This document shows, piece by piece, positions 61,352 through 64,000 of a stretch of DNA of 64,000 nucleotides. Within the stretch, counting starts at the first letter, position 1. Each line of letters begins with the position of its first letter. Source of the stretch: Pseudanabaena sp. UWO311. Its GTDB lineage: Bacteria > Cyanobacteriota > Cyanobacteriia > Pseudanabaenales > Pseudanabaenaceae. The stretch is taken from contig NZ_SJEE01000003.1 of NCBI RefSeq assembly GCF_006937785.1, positions 124,001 to 188,000 on the forward strand, read 5' to 3'. The position numbers and the translations under genes are program-made. Below the pieces are notes generated by a model that was not told the DNA's origin, made no database searches, and worked only from the letters and a program-made list of their open reading frames with translations.

Positions 61352-62301
61352 AGCAATTGTCCTTGGAAGTAGAAATAAACTGTGAAGTGGAAAAATAGAG
61401 GAGCGGTATAAGTGAGGCTATCAATGCGATCCAAAATACCGCCATGTCCAGGCAGCAGATTGCCGCTATCTTTAATGCCCAAATCTCGTTTCAGAGCAGA
61501 GATATTCACATCTCCGATAAATCCTGTCAGGCTGAGCAATAGCCCTAGAAAACCAGCATGGAGTATATCAAAGGGAGTCAACCAAGGCGCTAAGGCGATC
61601 GCTAACCCAGTAGTTGTCAAAATCCCTCCTAGCAATCCTTCTACAGTTTTATTGGGGCTGACTTTGGGAATGATTTTATGGCGACCAAATAGCTTGCCAA
61701 AGATATATTGAGAAATATCGTTGATTTCCGTCAGCAGCAATAGATAAACTAATAAGCCTGTACCACCTGCGATCGGATTGCCGCTTAGGGGCAGCATGAT
61801 TAAATATGAGAGATGGCTAATCGTATATACATTCAACATCAGCCCCCAATGGATTGTCCCGATCGCATTTAAAAAACCTTCAGTTTCGCCGTTGAGCAAC
61901 ATGCGCATTGGAAGGAGCAAGAACATATAGATGGGAATGAAGATTAAAAACATTCCGTACCAACCAATGTAAATCCAGAAGTATTGGAGAAATATGGCAA
62001 GGTATGCCCAGAGTAAAACGCGGCGATCGCTAAAGCGAGTGGGAATTACAGAGAGATATTCTCGCAGAGCGATAAAACTGAGAAACATAAAGAAGATGAT
62101 AGATGCGGGATGTTTCAGCAATATGGCGAGACTGAAAATAGTCACCATCACCCACCAAGATTTGATACGGGCATTTAGTTCGCTATAGTCTGTTTCCCAA
62201 TGGCTTAAGGCTAAACCGAGGACGATAAGGGTGGCGATCGCAAGTAGTCCAAAAATTCCCGCGAGGGTATATAGCACTGGTGCAGCTAAATTTATTTCCA
62301 T
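61348..62301 (-). CDS. Phosphatidate cytidylyltransferase (CdsA family, YnbB-like)
   Basis: Makes CDP-diacylglycerol from CTP and phosphatidic acid in the membrane. 317 residues with about eight membrane segments. The C-terminal signature is present as ALKRDLGIKDSGNLLPGHGGILDRID. In E. coli a CdsA paralogue, YnbB, sits in the ynb operon and has been linked to MPIase glycolipid synthesis; by context this gene is its counterpart, and a separate housekeeping cdsA may exist elsewhere. Overlaps both neighbours: 10 bp with the CDP-alcohol gene and 4 bp with the acyltransferase. Confidence 0.93.
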   Translation of the reverse strand: MEINLAAPVLYTLAGIFGLLAIATLIVLGLALSHWETDYSELNARIKSWWVMVTIFSLAILLKHPASIIFFMFLSFIALREYLSVIPTRFSDRRVLLWAYLAIFLQYFWIYIGWYGMFLIFIPIYMFLLLPMRMLLNGETEGFLNAIGTIHWGLMLNVYTISHLSYLIMLPLSGNPIAGGTGLLVYLLLLTEINDISQYIFGKLFGRHKIIPKVSPNKTVEGLLGGILTTTGLAIALAPWLTPFDILHAGFLGLLLSLTGFIGDVNISALKRDLGIKDSGNLLPGHGGILDRIDSLTYTAPLFFHFTVYFYFQGQLL

Positions 62302-62930
62302 GATTCAACCTCCTGTAACATCCCTTGAATGCGATTAATAATTGTCCAAATTTGTAGAAAAATCACTCCAATTAAAAGGATGGTGAGCCATTGAGAAGGA
62401 GCAACTCCTAAGCCGAGGAGCAAACCAATTAAGCCAAATACAAAGGCGCGATCGCTTTTGCCCATTGGACCTTCGTAATGTCGTATATGGTCAATCTCAT
62501 AGCCTAAGACCCCGACCATTTCCGAAGTGATCGCCAATATTACAATTCCAACAATCAAGGGAGCGGAAATACCAGCTATTAGCGCAAATGGTAGATAGAG
62601 AAAAACATCAGATATGACATCTCCCATCTCATTGAGAATGCAGCCCAAGGCTGATTTCTGATCATGTTCGCGAGCTAGCATTCCATCGATCGCATTTAGT
62701 CCCATGCGTACCAATAAAGTGATCGGTAGAGAGCATAGAACCTGTTGTGTTGTAGGCAAAAATGAATATGCAAATTGTGTACTTTGCACAAGTGCTAGTC
62801 CAGTTAATCCAGACAACAAAATCGCCGCTCCCGTAACTTGGTTAGGAGAAATTTGCCATGCTGCCAATTGGGCTACGAATGGGCGGAGCAGATTTTGAAA
62901 GGCTGATTTGCATTGGTAGATTGAAATCAT
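62292..62930 (-). CDS. CDP-alcohol phosphatidyltransferase (YnbA-like)
   Basis: Membrane enzyme that joins a CDP-activated lipid to an alcohol. 212 residues. The family motif DxxDG-xxAR-x8-GxxxD-xxxD reads here with Asn at the first (N79) and third (N100) Asp positions, while D82, G83, A86, R87, G96 and D104 are kept. This same pattern, as I recall it, occurs in E. coli YnbA (LNALDGMLARE...GDVISD). Transcribed first in the minus-strand operon. Substrate alcohol unknown. A palindrome-containing divergent spacer separates it from the next gene. Confidence 0.9.
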   Translation of the reverse strand: MISIYQCKSAFQNLLRPFVAQLAAWQISPNQVTGAAILLSGLTGLALVQSTQFAYSFLPTTQQVLCSLPITLLVRMGLNAIDGMLAREHDQKSALGCILNEMGDVISDVFLYLPFALIAGISAPLIVGIVILAITSEMVGVLGYEIDHIRHYEGPMGKSDRAFVFGLIGLLLGLGVAPSQWLTILLIGVIFLQIWTIINRIQGMLQEVESWK

Positions 62931-63092
62931 TAGCTTCTCCGAAAACTCATGAGCTAATCATGCAACCTTTACCACTGTAATGAGAATGACTTGATCGAGC
63001 AGACTGCGATCTCCTCGAAGTTTATAGAAGTAGATCGAAGTAGGGCGAAGTTTTTTGAAAAAGCTTGTTATATTAGATTAATAAATTCCAAT

Positions 63093-63119
63093 AGTTTTTT
63101 TGCCTTCGGCAAAAAAACT
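63093..63119. repeat. 12-bp perfect palindrome GCC-TTC-GGC with A/T arms
   Basis: Arms 63093-63104 and 63108-63119 pair exactly. It lies between the divergent YnbA-like gene and the right-edge gene, 26 bp before the latter's ATG. Confidence 0.75.
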
Positions 63120-63144
63120 TGGATCTCCAGCTAATTGGTAACTT

Positions 63145-64000
63145 ATGTTAGGTTCGCCAGCAATTCGTCCTGAAGCCCTTGAGCAATGGCTTTCAGAAAC
63201 AATCCAACAACATTATGTAGTGCTGCTACTTAAAAGAATCGGGATGACTCGGCGCAGAGCCGATTGTTTTGTACGACTAGCGCTCTACTTATTTTTAAAA
63301 GATTGCCAAGCGCGAAAAGTTCTCCCGAAACCACCACTGGCTGAGTTATCTTTTCCACAAGGATGGGTTGAATGTAGTTGCCTTGAAGCATCAGAAGTAT
63401 TTTATAGCGACAAAGATCGTGGAGGCGATCGCTCAGCGGGGATGATGCTCAATAAGCTGGTTGATCTGGGGCTAATTCAAAAGCAGTTTGATGGCAACTG
63501 CACCCAAATCAAAATTCAACCACTGCCAGATCTGCTGAAAAGTGATACTCAAGACTCCAATATAAGCTTTGCGATCGATGCTTTTGACCCGCGCAGTGAT
63601 GCGATTCCGATCGCAAATTTGTTAGCTAGCAACTACAACTGGCTCAATCGCAATAACGATGCAGTCACCTATCGCATTGCCAATATCCTCCGCGATTGGG
63701 CTAGTCAATATGCGGCAGGCTTACGGGTATTACGTCGTAGTGACAATCAAAACCCTGTCGGGTTTTATGCTTTCTATCCGACTAAACGGGAATCAGAAAT
63801 AAAGTTTTTTGAACCTCCTAGTCGCGGACTGCATTTGAGTCAAGTTTCTGATATTGATCCTTTTCAGATGGCTTTGGCAGGAGATGAAACTTGTCAGTCT
63901 ATTTTTGTGAGGAGTTGGGTGATTGATAGTGAATATCGACAGGCATCCCAGCCTAGCCTTTTACTGGATTCTCAACAAACTCTCCAGAGAATGCAACAAG
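63145..64000 (+). CDS. Conserved hypothetical protein, truncated by the window edge
   Basis: The frame is open from ATG 63145 to the end of the window: 285 codons without a stop. Features: an N-terminal helical segment (QQHYVVLLLKRIGMTRRRADCFVRLALYLFLKD), then a domain with SFAIDAFDPRSDAIPIANLLASNYNWLNRNNDAVTYRIANILRDWASQYAAGLRVLRRSDNQNPVGFYAFYPTKRESE, which resembles a GNAT-like fold. I cannot assign a function. Codon use and the HIP1 sites match the neighbours, so it is a genuine resident gene. Divergent from the lipid operon. Confidence 0.75.
   Translation, partial: MLGSPAIRPEALEQWLSETIQQHYVVLLLKRIGMTRRRADCFVRLALYLFLKDCQARKVLPKPPLAELSFPQGWVECSCLEASEVFYSDKDRGGDRSAGMMLNKLVDLGLIQKQFDGNCTQIKIQPLPDLLKSDTQDSNISFAIDAFDPRSDAIPIANLLASNYNWLNRNNDAVTYRIANILRDWASQYAAGLRVLRRSDNQNPVGFYAFYPTKRESEIKFFEPPSRGLHLSQVSDIDPFQMALAGDETCQSIFVRSWVIDSEYRQASQPSLLLDSQQTLQRMQQ

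Overview
The window reads as chromosomal DNA of a cyanobacterium. Evidence seen directly: the octamer GCGATCGC (HIP1) is scattered through genes and spacers. Several gene families are typical of cyanobacteria: a bifunctional-type GlpX phosphatase beside hemA, DUF3155, GuaB3, a kinase-GUN4 fusion, an HHL1-like protein, XisI and many Uma2 proteins. A filamentous Pseudanabaena-like genome is my guess; no rRNA is present to test it.

Layout. 1-17 kb is mostly housekeeping: a partial secreted-looking protein, a Uma2 protein, a homocysteine-biosynthesis (DUF39) protein, metK, a liv-type ABC transporter split into livG and livM around two tandem Rieske oxygenases and an L,D-transpeptidase, guaB3, three response regulators (one a diguanylate cyclase), an HHL1-like gene, hemA and glpX. 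17-28.7 kb holds purF with a coupled VOC gene, an Spx/ArsC-like protein, a large P-type ATPase, the kinase-GUN4 gene with a secreted partner, nrdR, DUF3155 and lipA.

28.8-44.4 kb is a defence island built on a BREX type 2 (Pgl) set: pglW, pglX, pglY, pglZ in order on the + strand. pglX is destroyed. Its N-terminal quarter and last ~65 codons remain, and the middle, including the catalytic NPP(Y/F) region, is replaced by an oppositely oriented HNH nuclease gene. A decayed xisH-xisI pair sits between pglW and pglX. A VapBC-like toxin-antitoxin pair, an Rpn-family nuclease and two Uma2 nucleases sit between pglX and pglY.

44.4-52.9 kb carries a VIT/VWA protein, a LigB/DODA dioxygenase, tRNA-Ser(CGA), a GH13 glycosidase, a WD40 protein and glyA. 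53.0-59.4 kb is a tandem array of five secreted leucine-rich-repeat paralogues with 14, 9, 19, 10 and 13 full 22-residue repeats between near-constant cysteine-bearing caps. 59.6-62.9 kb is a four-gene lipid operon resembling E. coli ynbABC (CDP-alcohol phosphotransferase, CdsA-like, PlsC-like, methyltransferase). A last conserved hypothetical gene runs off the right edge.

The most pervasive non-genic signal is a family of long intergenic palindromes. Many are perfect 19-31 bp stems with a 3-nt loop, and they share a small apex (GC-TTY-GC or its complement) while their outer arms differ. Several lie between divergent genes, so they cannot all be terminators. MITE-like elements and compound hairpin repeats also occur.
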